Source of the DNA: Owenia fusiformis
Lineage: Eukaryota > Annelida > Polychaeta > Sabellida > Oweniidae
Direction: 5' to 3'
NCBI GenBank assembly: GCA_903813345.2
Contig: CAIIXF020000009.1
Location: 35,705,759-35,769,758 of the forward strand
Length of the DNA stretch: 64,000 nt
Each line of letters begins with the position of its first letter. Position 1 is the first letter of the stretch. Positions 13,101-26,689 of this stretch are shown piece after piece. The notes under the pieces are model-generated. The model did not search any database and was not told the DNA's origin. It was given only the letters and a program-made list of their open reading frames with translations. The translations under genes and the position numbers were made by a program.

Positions 13101-16100
13101 TTCATTTAGATTACCTGTAAATTACCTGCTATTACCTGTGAGATGAAAGTAAATTGTTATATAATACTTAATCACCTGGAACACATATGTGTTTATTTTA
13201 GACATATGTTTACACAATAATGATACAAAGTTAGCTACATGTACATTAATGCACTAATTAACAATCTATACTGGTGCATATTTATCTAATTTAGAATGAT
13301 TATAGATTTACTTAGTGCACGCTGAATGTCGAAACTTCATCAGCAAAAATTAAAGTACATCCTAGATTATAATTGTTTTTGTTATTTTGTTTTTTCCTAA
13401 AGTAGAGAAATGGAATTCATTTGTTGAAATTCTTAAATGTGTTTTTCTTGTCTTGTTTGTTTGGTCATATGGTGAACACATTCACATTGGTCTGTCTTTA
13501 TCTTCCACGTTTGGGGCTAACAAGATAAGTTTTGATATCATTAATGATCTATTAGGAAAATAGTGAGTAATTTTACCACAAAAAGTTAATATTACCCACA
13601 TCTGACTGTGGTTATCATACATTCTATACTCTGAGGCATAATTCACCTCATCAGCTTCATATAACCTATCATACTTTTGGCTCTATGAACTAGTGTGTTT
13701 AGTTACCATGTTGCCATAGCACCTGTATTGGTCTCCATAGCAACTGTACCAGTTTCCTTAATAACCATATAAGATTGGTACCTAGAACATCATATTAGAT
13801 CATTGACTGATTCAAATTATTTTATTTTAAAGATAGGATAAGTATGCAAAGGATATACTTTGCTGGGGGCATTGAGTTGATATTACATCACGAAACTACT
13901 ACTGTGTGTATTTCCCATGTAAAAAACACTGATATGGTTGTGTAAAGTGAACAGTGGTTAAGATAAGGAGTTCATAAACAGATTAAGTTTAATGCTAAAC
14001 TTGAGGAGAAAGATACCTATCACATAACAGCCTCAAGAACTTTTGTGTAATTGCATCAGAGCGGAGTCATGATAAAGTTAAAATTCTTATAGCTTTTTTG
14101 GTGATCTCCAAACACATTGAACAACTGATCTACAGGCTGCACCCACTACATTTCTTATTTCGTACAATTTGGAGGGGGATACTCTTTTATCTCATTGACT
14201 CTTCTCTGTCCAAAAGAGGACAATGTCTAAAATGTTCTGCCACTTTTTATTATTGTTTGTTTTACAAAATGATATGATATTTTGCTTATGGGCAAAGGAG
14301 ATGTAAGGCAGTCGTATGTTTTAGATTTCAAGTGAATCCATTTTTGAAATATCATAGTTTAGTTCATTTAGATTCTCAGCGCAAGTCGAGACACTTGAGG
14401 CTACGTTACCCTAGCTACCTAGCCATAGACATGTTCGCAATTTATGATTTATTTTAAATATTATGACCCTTAATATAAGTGTAGTGCTTTCAAATACTCT
14501 TGAAAAAATTATGAAAGTTAAAGTTTCATGTAGGTAAAGTCAGTTGCTTATTTGAGTCATGATATAAATTGTCATCTGCCATTTTTTGAATTTATAATTT
14601 TTGTCATAATTCTTGCGTTGGTGTCAGATCACAGTTAAAACTGTACACATCTAAACCAGTAAAGTTGTATGCTACATTGATTCAAGACTGAAGGGAAGAT
14701 GAAAAATCTGCATGTACTTTTTCATTTAGTATATCATCCAGTTTCATCTTACTGAGGGACCAAATCAGAAGTGTCTCAAAATATTACAGAATTTTCCATC
14801 ATTTCATGAACCTTGTATGAATTTTAAAAAATGCAAATGAAATATTTTGTTAGGTATATTCAGAGCAGACAATATATCAAACGCTCAAAGCAAAATATAT
14901 ATAAGAATTTATCCTAATTTTTGACACGTCCCCTGATAGTTGACAGTTGAATATATTATAGAGGGGTTTATACCTAAAGGATCAGAGGTTAAGCAAAGAG
15001 AACTTAGGCCTAACAACATATGTCTCACTGATGAATGGCTGAGACTTGAAAAATGCACACGCAAATACATCTGGCTAAGATGAAACTTTTGATGGTAATT
15101 TGTATTTGGTTGGGTTTTTGTATTTGTTTATACGATGAAATCATGATTAATCTAAAGCCATCTTCAGAGCATAACTTGAACATATAACTTCAGTTACTTT
15201 GTGAACTTTTTGAATCTTAACGTTTGTTTATGCGTTTCCTCAAGTCTATGTTTTGACGAGATTTAAAAAAATGTATACTCATATTAAGAAGTAATATCCA
15301 GTCGCATCCTCACTCCGACAGCATGCTACAGTTGAGGTAGACTTGATCAGCCATCTTGCCCGAAGTGCAATTTTGCCGAAACTACAACATGGGAGTACGA
15401 TACCTGATGTTTAAAGCCATATATGTCATAACCAATCAATGTGCCACTTCATCTTATTGAAATTATAGATTGAGCGAACAGACAAACGTGAACCATTAGA
15501 CTGATCAACAGACATTTGTGCACGCATGTTACTTTCGGTAGAAAATAACAGCATCACCTTGCTGTGAATATCATTGAATGTTATGCTTTAATTTGAATTG
15601 ATGAATAATTGTTTGACTACATGAATCAAAGAACCTTTTGTGACATTACTTACCCTCCTAAAATGGTCTGGATCGTTGGATGTTTTATGTTTTTATATTA
15701 TCAGTTGTTTGATTGTTAAGCTTTCTGTAAGACTAAGAAGTCGTAACATTACAATGTAAAATCTTTTATTGAGCAGGGGTTATGTTTAAGTAGCCATGCT
15801 TGGATAAACCTGACATTCCTCTGGGAAACAAGAATTTTTCTTGCAATAAACTATACTTTATGGGAGCCACCCGAAAAGTTTGAATTTGGAATTGCTAAAA
15901 AACGATCATTTTCATCATAAATTGTTACATTTGAGCATGATTGCTTGTTAAACATCCGTTATATTAAGATTTCTGGGCTGAGCAAATTTCTGTTTTCTGA
16001 AGCTGGTTAACATTTCTCTGTTTATCTAAATAGAAACCGAGAGGCTAAACCAGAGATAATATGCCAAAAAGACCAGAACAATGATTAGAATGTATTGTAA

Positions 16101-19100
16101 TCAGGGTATCTATTGAACTGTAAGCTATAGGGGTAGATTTCAGTCTAGAATCACAAGTAAACAAGAATGCTGGGCTATCAGTTGTTATCCAAGGCTGACT
16201 CTAGCATAGAAATTTCTAACTTTCTGCACATTAAGTATCTGATGTAACATCTTGGTACATGTATCTTTACATATCATATCCCTTCTTTTTATGTTTTTCT
16301 ACAGGTTTCAAGACGCAAATGAGAAATATACTCTTGATTGATTTTTTGATTTTTATTTAGTGAGGGTTGAAGTTTGTTTTCTTCAAGATGCCAGGGCATA
16401 TCAGTTGCTTTTCAAGAGTGTTCATTTAGCCACGTCACATGTAGTTAAGATTACCTGTGTCTGATCAAGCTTCCAAGCAGATACCCTTAAACAACCTACA
16501 GAAGTTAATATCCCAGTGTCTGACCTATGATATTCTTCAGTTTAGAAAGTTATTTTGACATCAAAAGTTTTCCTTGGTTCACTGGGCACTTAACTTTTCG
16601 GTATCAACAATTTTCTGTGCACCTTGTCAGTTTATCTATCCCCAGAATTTGCTTAACTTGTAGGGAAATATAACGTAAATCTGTGTTTTATTATGCTAAA
16701 TTAGAAAACACAAGAGCCATGACAACCTCTAACTCTATTCAAATCAGAAATCAGAAGCGTGCGATGTTTCCTAATATTCTAGGGAAGTCTACCTTATTTC
16801 ATAATCAATATCTGTAAAGTAACCATCCCTTTACCCATTGCCACAATTTTTACCTCACAACCCTAAAAGAGTGCTTCATATGCAATTTCACCTGTCCCAG
16901 AACTCAAGTTCATTTATCCAGATCTTATATTCAGGTTATTGTTGGACTAATCCCTTAAAATACACCGAAGCATTAAATAAAGAGGGGCCCTGATGAATCA
17001 GAATATGCAGGTATCTAGACTCCGTTTGGGATAATAGTACCAGGGTTCAGCTAGTATATTTGTGCAGGAAGGGAAAGATGGATGAAAAAGTTAGAAAACG
17101 TTACATGATAGATAACGTCATTGATTTATCACATAAACTCCTCCTACTCCCATATATTAAAGGTCAAAAGACAAAGTTAAACAGCCGACATCAAAGTAAA
17201 ATAGATAAGGGATGTTTTTAACCCTAAATCATTTACCCAGATAGCATATAGATATCTACATTTAACAATTTTAGGATGTTACATGCTGTATAATGTGGTT
17301 TTCCCATACTGAGCTAGGTAATAAGTTGCATTCAGTTCAAGAGTGAATTAAATATGATATTTATTTAAAATCACTATTATTATATTTTATTTTGTCTTTT
17401 CTGCTTCTGTTTATATACAGTTTCTTTTGTGACAGCACTTTATGAATTATGTCTGCATATAGCAATGTGACATGTATATCATAATTAACAGAAAGTCCCT
17501 TATCACTTCATAGTCTATCATAAGAGTGGGTGATTATAAAGCATAGATAGGTGTGTCACATATAGATTAAACCACTGAGCAAGTGCCACTTGCATATGCC
17601 ACAAGTCTTGCAAGCTGTCTAGTAGTTTTTCATCATTTTTGTCTGCAAATTAAATGCATTATAGATATATTTTCCTTTTTATTGAGACAATTTTTTATAT
17701 CCTATCTGAATATGCAGTGTATCCTTGGCAGCCTTATTGTTATATTATAACATAAGTAGGAGTTTCTTTTGAATTTCATAGTAATAAGACGTGACATAAA
17801 TGTTAGAGGTCAGCTTGGTTAAATGAGCGCCAGTTGCATCATGTAAAAGGAGAAGGTCACATTTGGAGTACTTTCAAACTAATGCCTTGTGTTGTATGTT
17901 GCGTGTCATTTAGTATTACGATTTTGTTTTTGAAATCTTCAAAATTAACAAAGGGAAACACTGACAACAAAATTGCCTGAGATTGTAATTTTCAGATTTT
18001 TCTCAGTTGTACAACTATTTGCATTTTGAAGTGCATTTTCAGATTTTCATCACCATTAAATTGTAAATGAAACATATTCAGATGATATTGTTAGCAACGT
18101 AATTAAAGTTTATGAGATGGAAATTGAAATAATTGTTTGACAGGAGGTCAGCGCTGACCAATGTTATGATGCTGTTACCGTTATACTATGCATACTAGGA
18201 ATAGTTAGACCAATTATCTATAATTTATATGTCAAATAATTTAGGAAAAATAAGTGCGATGTCATGTTGCTACGTTTAAATTTCTCAGCCTCGCATGTGG
18301 TAATATTGTCCTTTTCAAAAAACCAACAGACATTATATTTGACTGTAATTACCTACATTTATATATTTGCTCTTTTGAGGCATTTGTGGTTTATAAAATA
18401 AATATTTTGCCAATTTTGATGCAAGTTTGTGAGTGTCTTACAAAAAGGGGTGTTCTCTTAACTATTCTATATATATCTTTAAGAAGTCCTGGCCTTTGAA
18501 TTGGGCTTTCAGGTAGTGTTGGTTATTTCTGAATGTTCAATTTTACACTGAACCAAATATACCATGATGAGTAGAGTTTGATATCATTCTTACACATCCA
18601 GATCTTTATTATCATACACTGATACACTAACCTATTCCAGAATATGTTTAATTGCATTAATGAATACTGGGCCTAGAAAAGCACACACCTTAATTGTCAG
18701 AATCATACACCTTAATTACCAGGTAGCCACCTTAATTTAATTAATCCACTGGTTAATTAGAGTCATACACAGACCTAAAGATTGAGATATCTTAATTTGT
18801 TATCTCAGGTCTGGACAGGGCCTACAATATGAGCTAATATACCCAGAAATCAGAAATATAATAGATTTGAAGAAATGCTTTAGAAAATATATTACATGTG
18901 TCACATAGTTTTTTCCCTCGTTTTTTTCTCCTTAATCATTTTTAAATCTGTAGAAATAATGATTATTTGTCATCTGATTGTTATTATTGTTATGTAGGGA
19001 AGTTAGCCTAATGAAATGTTTAACATTCATATGAGTGTATATATCTCAAATGGAACAGAATCAGTTTCCATGGTAACCAGGTAACAGTAGAAATGGATTT

Positions 19101-22100
19101 ACGTAATCCACATCTAAATATGCAGAGGGATATCATACGTTATGATATTTGAAGATAATGTTTTGTCTCTGGTTTGTGTTTTGATACTCAGAGAACAGAT
19201 TAGGCAGTTTAGTCGATTTGCAACAATTTCATGATAATTGTTCTTGATTTTTTCACTTTGATCTGAATCATTTCGATCAGCTGAAAGTTTTCAATTAGAT
19301 TGATCTCTGACTGGATCTGTCAGCTGCCATATGGTTGTGGTGACCCTTATCTAACCCATATCCTGAAAAGTTGAGATAAGTCTATCTTTTAAGCCAATAG
19401 ATTAGGAGTGGGAATGAAAGTTAATAGTTTGTTGTATGACTCATAGGTGGAAGCACTATGCAGAGTGCAATTTAAAGATTACCAGCTAGAGTTTTGGTAT
19501 TCTCAAACACAATACCTGCTTTTTTTGTTTAAGCTATATCTTCCCGATAAACCAGGGTTGATCAATCAATCATCAATAAACCAATCAAGCAATTCAATCA
19601 ATGTTTTATTTCTGTATTTCCAGTGTTCAAGCAAGCTAAAGAAGCACAGAATATCGCCATGTACGTTGGTCTGTTTGTCGCCATTGCCATATTTGTCACA
19701 GTCCTTGCCCTCATCATCATTCTCATCAGAAGGAGGAACCAAAATAGAGGTGAGTTGGACAGACATATTTAGATGTAGACATAGGCTTGTTTCAATGGTT
19801 CATTGATTACAGCTAAAAATATTTTACAATTAACTTTGAGTATTTTAACCAGTAGTATCATTAACTGCATTTGCTTGAAAAGGTGCTATTTTGTCATTGC
19901 CTTGTCTGGGCAGTTGCCATAAGTAAACGTGTTATCTTATTTCAACTTTTGCAAAGCAAGTCTTTATCGCTATTTATTCTATGTTCTACAGTACATTTAC
20001 ATTTTTGTTATTATTGTGTGTTGTAGAGTTGAATCTTCCATATTCCAATCCAGAGGAGAAGAAATTGAACAAAAATGACCAAGAAAAACTGTCCATGCAG
20101 CCAGACCTCACCCAAACTGTCGTCACGATCCGCAACAATCACACCGATTCCCCCAACAACAATACAAACAACAGCACACCCGTCAAAGTGCCGTTATTCA
20201 ACGGACACGAAAACAGTGGCACATTGCCATCAGTAAAATACGCAAATCATGTTAATAATGAAAATAAACCTTTATTAATCGATCCACCACATACATTAAC
20301 TGACTCCACGGAGAAACTACCATTGCCGAGAAAATCAGACTCAGACAATTCAATCAAGTCAGGAAATAGTTCACGGCCACAGTCTGTTTACGATTCTGAT
20401 GGCCATAGACTGTCAGTCATTTCCTGCCAGTTGCCTAGCAACATTGATCTAGAGAATATAGCCTGGGGCAATATAACCCACACAGGAGGACGCCTCCAGA
20501 TCCCTGAGTCAGGTAAGGCAGACATTTTGAATAATGCATTGTGGGAGTTTCTCATTGGCCCAATTTATTGTAACTGTTAAATGAGATCTGTACAACCATC
20601 AGGGATAGAAGATACATTCATTCTCATATTTACTGGAAACCAAACCATCCTAAAAGTTTTATCATATACTTTAGCCATCAATCAATAGGAAGAACGTATT
20701 AAACAGCTGTTCATAACATTGTCGCCTTTTTACATGACGCAAGGTGCCAAATGTGTTGTTTTACAAAATGGTCATTGAAGTCACAGCTTGTACTAACTAC
20801 TAAAGATCACATGAAGCGTGGGCACCATTTTGACCTTTGTGAATTTCATTCATCTTAATGGCAATTATTTCAAAGTTTGTTACCAGGGTAATAGTTCAAT
20901 CAGATATTGTTTCAAAATTTAAGTCTAATTTCATATGATCAATGGTATTTTGTATCATATTTTCCTTAATTTAAACTTTAGTATCAAATACATGAGCAAC
21001 TGTTAAATGGCAACCTGAGATATTACTTAAAGTTCCTTATGGCTATCTATCAAGCTTAAAGTTTATAAACAAAAGTTAGTTTGAAATTTGAGTGCCATAT
21101 TATTTTGGAATCAATTCTGAAAGTGAATTGAACTAATTTGAGAAAACTGGCTAATTTCCAGGTTCATTTTAACAATGTAAACCCAAATGCTAGAGGTGTC
21201 TAGTTACAAAAATGACCCATCCGCCCATCTGGACCACTTCATCATTAGTGATTTCAGATCAAATTTACCAAGTTTGCATTTAGATGTTACCCATCTGGCA
21301 CAATAGGAGCAACCACAAGTTGTCCAAATATTTAGGTTTATGGTCTATTTATGCCGTTAATTACTATTCTTATGGTTTCTCTAGGTTTACAATACCTTTG
21401 TTTCATTGACCTCTATATAAATAAATCTTTTAGACTTTGGATCATAAATTCACTGCCTATTGAACGTTCAGATTTATGCTTATGTCCTAAATATTAGTTT
21501 ACTGCTAGTTTATTCTGAAACTTGATTTATGTAGGTTAACTGTTCAAATCAATTTTTTAAATTCTGATTTCTCTTTTATACCATCGACTTAAAAGCCTTT
21601 TCATGAGCATGTACAGCTGCTATGAAAAAATAAAAGTCAATAAAAGTGAAAACATTCAAGTTATAAAGTATTCAAGTTGGGTCTGTGTACTGAAAATGTT
21701 GAGATAGAAAAAATGATTTAACGGTTTCCTTGAAATAATTGACAAATCAAATTCTTAATTATTCAGTTATTAGAAATATGATAGCGTAATTGTTGATTTA
21801 ATGATAATTTGTGTCACATTTAAATGTCAACATAATTGTTACCTAGACATAAAACTGTTGCTCAAGTCAACCATTTTTAATTATTAATTAATCAATTTTA
21901 ATGTTACATTCATTTAATGTTACATTCTACCACACACACACATTTTTATTAAAGTTAGAATATAAATTTCAGAAAAGTGTTCTACAATTTGCAAAAAATA
22001 TCTCCAAAAAGTCTCCAATTTTCCAATAATTTGATAAAAATATCAAATTGCACAATTTTTGTTGCCAATAATTTGATTCTTAAATAAGAGTATTTAAACA

Positions 22101-25100
22101 TAATCTATGCTTTCCTACATTTGAAAAATGAATTAACTCGATCCTTTTTAAATATTGACCTATGATTTAAGCCTATTATGTGATATCCTAAAAATGGTCA
22201 GATAGGAGAAATCAATAAAGGAAAACCGAGATAGTTGACGTATATTGATATTTTATGTCTTTTATATGAGTCTCTAAATCTTTATTTGTATTGAATCTTA
22301 GTTGGATTAAAGCAAAAAATATAACACCTTTTAGATATTGTTGAGAATCAATAGTGGGCTCATATTACATGTTAGGGCAAAGCTTTATTTGAAAAAGAAA
22401 TGGGAAAATAATATGTATAGATTTGTGGGCATTGCCCTCAAGGATTCTGTATCTGTTATACGAGTCTTATGTCTGTGTGAAAAATACATATTGCTCTAAG
22501 TTTTGAAATATATTTGTTATAAATTCTATTTGTATCTCAAAAACAAATGTAGTTCAAGTAATTTAGTAAATAATGGCTTGTAAATTTTCATTTCCTAAAA
22601 ATGAAATATGATTTTAGAAAATATCAAAAATGTCTTATTCCCAGGATTCTAGTCTTTGGATTTACTGATTTCTTTTTGAATGTGACATAGCTACAGGCAT
22701 TTATGTAAAATTGTATGTAACATTGTATAACTTTTCATATCTTCAAGTGGGAATGCAAATATTGTAAAAATACTGTTTAATTTGAATATGACACTACCAT
22801 TTTTTGAAGCTCTAGATTTCTTTGAATTGATAAACACTTGAGATAATTGACAAGTTGAAAAAACACAATATGCCGCTGAAGTTTGTTACAGGGCCATTGT
22901 TACGTCTAATTGTCATTTATTAGTCACTCAAGTAGCGATTGTGAGCCTCGATTTCTTATTAGCTTTAATATATCAGATCTCCTCTTAAAATGTCAACGTA
23001 ACATTTCTATGATCTCCAAATGTGTCAGTCAACATAAAAATATATTTTATTGAAATTAGAGAAATTTTATTTTAATATTTCATAATTTCTTTCCATGTTT
23101 TCCAGGTGTGTTTTTGACAATACCTGAAGGTGCTATAAAGAAAGGCAACACAGAGGAAATATTTGTTGCCGTTTGTAGAGACGATAAAGATAGACCAAAA
23201 CTTACAGGTAGGTAACAAAGAATGGCCAAATCAGTGATTTCATTCCTTGGAAACTCCCTTGAAACTTCATGCCAGCAGCTACAATATTTAGTTGTTCAAG
23301 AATGTGAAAATTGTGCCTGGCTGAGTATTTACAACTAGTCCATCAGTACATGTATATGTAAATGGTGTTGCATTTTTGATACCTCAAATGTTTAGTTTCA
23401 GCTAATTGTTATGTACATTACTTGAGATGTAAACAATGCTATTTTCTCTGTTTCTAGATACCCAAACAATGCTCAGTCCTGTAGTACTGATAGGCCCACA
23501 GGGTCTTGCCTTGAAGAAACCCCTGGTTCTCACCGTACAGCATTCAGCAAGCCTCAAGCATGGTCAGTGGATGGTGTCCATATATAACAGTGACACGCCT
23601 TATGATGACCCACCACAATGGCAGGTATGTCTCATGACCCACCACATAGACAAAAGTGAATTAGGAATCGTTAAATAGAATGACCCGCTTGTTAATAAAT
23701 ACAGATTTGATTCATTGTTGTCCCACAAACTGATGTGTCAAACTCAAACAGGTCATAAATGCCAGAAAAAAATCAAAATGCCTATTACTTTTTGAATATG
23801 TTGTAAAATAGTCACATATTTTATTTTGTACATTAATTTTATTTGTATGATTTAATGTATTGTTTTGTTTCATTTCAGAAACATGTTACTCTTGGCCAAG
23901 AAACTTTAAATACCACAATATATTGTCAATTCGATAACTCAAACTGTCACGTCATGACAGATCATTTGTCCCGCTATGCAATTATTGGAGAATCCTCCGG
24001 AAGCGGGAACCTTAAATCCACCAAGCTGCTGCGATTAGCTGCATTTGCCCCTGCACAGTATTCGTCCGTAGACTACAACATCAGAGTGTACGTTGTGGAT
24101 GACAATATAGATGCCTTAGAGGTACAGTCATATAGAATAATATGAGTTTTTATAGTACCTAAAAATGACATTATGTTGACAGGAGGGTGGGTGGGTGATT
24201 ACTTATAAAATTAAATAAACTGGTTACTTAAAAATATTTGTCTGATTGGTGAAACAGAGGTAGCTGTAAACCAATCTGATTAATACTGTTGTCTATATAC
24301 ATGTTATATGTATTGAAGGTTACCATAGTAATGAAAACCAAAATTTTGATTTTTTACGATTTACTTCATTACCAAATGTTATACTCTATACTATGTTTTA
24401 TTGATATGAATATTTGTGATCATTTGATTGGTTTAACTTTCAGGGTGTCATGCAAGAAGAGCGTAAACTAGGAGGACGATTACTAGACAAACCCAAACAA
24501 ATAATGTTCCAATATGGCGGCAATAATTTATGTTTATCAATTGAGGACTTAGGCCCCGGCTGGCGAAGTCGGTTAGCGGCCAGTTATCAAGAAATTCCAT
24601 TCAGACACATATGGAGTGGCAATCATACAAATTTACATTGTTCCTTTACAATAGAGAGACTGGATGTGACTCAAGATATGATCACATGTAAAATACAAGT
24701 GTACCAAAAGTCAGTGATGGCAAACAGACAAGTCATTCAGATAATTTGCAATCTCAAAGAGGTAAGAATCAATTCTCTGATGTTAAACCAAATCTTTGGG
24801 GTGTCACTCCACTAAATTGTCTTCATGTGCTATCCTATGAGATATTCATTGTTGTGATACCTTGATATGATATTTAGTCCACTAATGCGCATCCAATGAA
24901 ATACCAACATTCAGTGTTGGTATTTTTCCCAAAATACCCAAATGTTAGTACATGTACAAGTAATTAACAAATATTTTCATGTTTATATGCTACACAATTT
25001 CCCATGAATTTGCATTAAAAAGTGTAGCACATGGTGTAATTGTTATTTAGATCCAGACCAATATATTTTAATTCTTGATACCATTAGTTGGGGAGTACCC

Positions 25101-26689
25101 ATAGACACCACTAATTTCCCCTTGTTTACCAGTGATTTATGTCACAAAATAAAAGGGTGAAAATCACATAAACCAAATTAGACAATAATAATTTTGTTCA
25201 TTTTGCGACATACATAAAAACAAACATGCCAAGGGGGGAGTAATTATGTTACTCTTCAATTTCAGTTATTCTTTGATAAATAATTATTGTGGGATGAAAA
25301 TTACCGAAAAATGTCATCTGGTTTATGGAAGTAACCTAGGGCCAATGTATGTCATTGTGTGGGGCCATAACTCACCTATTATCACCCAACATATCTGAAT
25401 GGCCCTCTAATCATTATGAAGTTTTAACGAAAAAATGAACCATCAGTAAACAATGTGACAGAGATGTAGTTTAGTGTTTTGAGTTCCTTTCACTTGAATT
25501 CAAAAAACATTTATTTTCTGTTGTGAAACATCAAAGGAGTTCGCTGTTGAAAAATCATGTCATTAAACATGTATTTATTTCACTGAGCGGAGTCAAAAGT
25601 CAAGAAACTTGAAAAATGATTTAAATAAAAAAGACATTTAATCCATTTAAAATATAGATGGCAGCATTGTTATTATCTCAGTGTTTAGGTGATATTAGAC
25701 GTCACACTTAAATCAAATAAAATTGCTGTTGAGTTTTTGTTTTAAAGATGATTTTATCCAATCTGGACTATATAACCATTCTGAAATGAGTTTATTTCAT
25801 TGCCAAGAAATGTTGTTGACATATTGTTATATCCATTCTCTTAAAATGTTAGTCCGTCCTAATGAAAATGACTTCTGATATCCAGTCTTTTATCACATTG
25901 TTTGGACTCAACATCCGTATCTACAAAAAGTGAAATACATAGCCTTAACTTTTGTGGCCATCATTCTTGTCCACTGTAAACATCTATTATAAAAGTTGTG
26001 TCATTGCCTTGTCTTAATATTTACTTTAATCTTTTTCTTCAGAATAATATAACTGGTCAACAATATGGCAGCTTAAAGACAGCGCCCCGAAATTCTGCAG
26101 TGAACTCTAATTCCAACTCAAGGTCGGGATCCTTGGTGCTTCTAGACCCTAAAACATTTAGAATAACGGGAAGTGCTAAGCACCAGCTCTGTGCAATTCT
26201 GGACCAGCCTAATGCCCGAGGCAACGACTGGCGGCTTCTTGCCCAACATCTTAATGTTGATAGGTAAATTAACCAATAAGACATTTTCATTTCAAGTTTA
26301 TACCCCTTGAAAGAATTGTTGCAGGAATTTGCTGGCCTTAAAGACTTTATGCAGACCCTAGCCTTATTTAAGAATGCTTTTGTAATGTCCATGTTCTTTA
26401 GTTAACTCTCTTGATAGTGGTGCAATGAAATGTCATGACTGGAACTTTTCCAATGAGGAAAGGTCAAATGTTTTCTTTATGATATCAAATTAATTGTTTT
26501 ATTTTTTGCATTTTCAGGTATATAAACTACTTTGCTACAAAGGCAAGTCCCACTGAGCATATATTAGACTTATTTGAAGCACGCCACACCGAGGAAACTG
26601 CTGTCACTGACTTAATGAACATGCTAAGAATTATGGGTAGAAATGATGCAGTGGCGGTGTTGGAGAAAGAAATGGGTCCGTGGCTATAG
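4020..26689 (+). CDS. unc5: UNC5-type netrin receptor, 3' eleven exons (5' end outside window)
   Basis: Single-pass netrin receptor and dependence receptor for axon guidance and cell survival. Exons: 4020-4187, 8940-9101, 11537-11572, 19624-19749, 20027-20512, 23106-23207, 23458-23624, 23879-24121, 24444-24761, 26043-26263, 26518-26689. All have GT/AG borders and a continuous reading frame, giving about 732 residues here. Approximate order in this fragment: TSP1 repeats at residues 1-110, juxtamembrane exon 111-122, transmembrane helix near 135-158, linker to about 315, ZU5 starting at GGRLQIP, UPA, then a death domain near 640-730 ending in EMGPWL and TAG. The domain order is that of UNC5 and of no other family. 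The signal peptide and Ig domains must lie upstream, since 1-4019 shows no Ig-like exon. Which UNC5 paralogue of vertebrates it matches is not meaningful; protostomes usually have one gene. Exon borders were set by frame and splice consensus and not by transcript data. Confidence 0.96.
4188..8939 (+). other. UNC5 intron between the TSP1 exons
   Basis: 4.75 kb. It contains the repeat element at 7640-8498. The rest is AT-rich with no gene signal seen. Confidence 0.8.
7640..8498. mobile_element. Repeat element with 12-bp inverted ends and internal GGCCGCCATTTT satellites
   Basis: ATCCCATCGAAC at 7640-7651 is the complement of GTTCGATGGGAT at 8487-8498. Inside are a palindrome (CGAACGAAGTTCG), a CGTC/CGTA microsatellite (about 7677-7735), then about three units of roughly 135 bp containing TATTTTACTATAACTCGAAA, GCGATTTTGTTCATATT, GTATGTGAATACTATAA and ACACTTTTGGTAGAA. 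Units are separated by GGCGGCCATTTTNAAAATGGCCGCC palindromes. There is no transposase, so it is non-autonomous. From memory, this looks like a repeat family common in molluscs. Confidence 0.7.
8940..9101 (+). CDS. unc5: UNC5 exon: second TSP1 repeat
   Basis: A 162-nt phase 1-1 exon between TTTTCAG and GTAAGG. It encodes [20 protein letters not shown] and ends in NCTGGQCR. It matches the second UNC5 TSP1 repeat, in which CxxDCxH replaces the usual CSxxCG. The N-C-T near the end is a potential N-glycosylation site. Confidence 0.95.
9102..11536 (+). other. UNC5 intron after second TSP1 exon
   Basis: 2.4 kb, AT-rich. No exon, repeat array or element recognised. Confidence 0.8.
11537..11572 (+). 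CDS. unc5: UNC5 36-nt juxtamembrane exon, likely cassette
   Basis: A 36-nt exon between TATTTCCAG and GTAAAG, encoding [12 protein letters not shown] in phase 1-1. It joins the second TSP1 exon to the transmembrane exon and can be skipped without a frame change. It is acidic and lies just outside the membrane. Vertebrate UNC5 genes have a similar short alternatively spliced exon here (exon 8 of UNC5B). Whether it is alternative in this species is inferred. Confidence 0.8.
11573..19623 (+). other. UNC5 intron before the transmembrane exon
   Basis: The largest intron of the gene here (8.05 kb). No convincing exon. It has small local repeats only, such as two CCATAGCA(A/C)CTGTA units near 13714-13752 and repeated CACCTTAATT words at 18686-18740. 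A 151-codon open stretch at 11730-12185 resembles nothing known. Confidence 0.75.
19624..19749 (+). CDS. unc5: UNC5 transmembrane exon
   Basis: A 126-nt phase 1-1 exon between TATTTCCAG and GTGAGT. It encodes a short charged stretch ([10 protein letters not shown]), then a helix of about 24 residues including [20 protein letters not shown], then the stop-transfer RRRNQNR. Confidence 0.95.
20027..20512 (+). CDS. unc5: UNC5 cytoplasmic linker and start of ZU5
   Basis: A 486-nt exon after TGTGTTGTAG and before GTAAGG. It opens with the juxtamembrane [14 protein letters not shown] and continues with an Asn/Ser/Thr-rich, probably disordered stretch. [19 protein letters not shown] at the end is the start of ZU5; vertebrate UNC5 has a very similar GGRLMIPNTG here. 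This is the largest and least conserved exon. Confidence 0.93.
20513..23105 (+). other. UNC5 intron inside the ZU5-coding region
   Basis: 2.6 kb, very AT-rich, with a short (CA)n near 21933. Nothing else seen. Confidence 0.8.
23106..23207 (+). CDS. unc5: UNC5 exon: ZU5, part 2
   Basis: A 102-nt exon between TTTTCCAG and GTAGGT, phase 1-1. It encodes [20 protein letters not shown] and continues to DRPKLT. The IPEGAI..G..E motif is diagnostic of ZU5 domains. Confidence 0.94.
23458..23624 (+). CDS. unc5: UNC5 exon: ZU5, part 3
   Basis: A 167-nt exon between TTTCTAG and GTATGT, phase 1 to 0. It encodes [20 protein letters not shown] and continues to DDPPQWQ. TxLSPVV..GP.G is the conserved ZU5 core strand. 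Confidence 0.94.
23879..24121 (+). CDS. unc5: UNC5 exon: end of ZU5 and start of UPA
   Basis: A 243-nt phase 0-0 exon between CATTTCAG and GTACAG. It encodes [20 protein letters not shown], then [12 protein letters not shown] (a ZU5-end motif), then LRLAAFAP and [16 protein letters not shown], which begins UPA. Confidence 0.94.
24444..24761 (+). CDS. unc5: UNC5 exon: UPA domain
   Basis: A 318-nt phase 0-0 exon between AACTTTCAG and GTAAGA. It starts [20 protein letters not shown]. It also contains [22 protein letters not shown] and [10 protein letters not shown], all hallmark UPA strands that pack against the death domain in UNC5. Confidence 0.95.
24762..26042 (+). other. UNC5 intron between UPA and death-domain exons
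   Basis: 1.28 kb. It contains a perfect 11-bp hairpin at 24899-24925 (AAATACCAACA, TTCAG loop, TGTTGGTATTT) and a TAGATGGCAGCA word near 25658. The 322-nt intron 24122-24443 holds nothing notable. Confidence 0.75.
26043..26263 (+). CDS. unc5: UNC5 exon: UPA to death-domain linker, death domain part 1
   Basis: A 221-nt exon between CTTCAG and GTAAAT. A polar Asn/Ser linker leads to [20 protein letters not shown], then [18 protein letters not shown], which is death-domain helices 1 to 3 with the conserved GNDWR.LA core. Confidence 0.95.
26518..26689 (+). CDS. unc5: UNC5 last coding exon: death domain part 2
   Basis: A 172-nt terminal exon after TTTTCAG. It encodes [20 protein letters not shown], then [20 protein letters not shown], ending EMGPWL and TAG at 26687-26689. 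[13 protein letters not shown] is nearly invariant in UNC5 death domains. Confidence 0.95.
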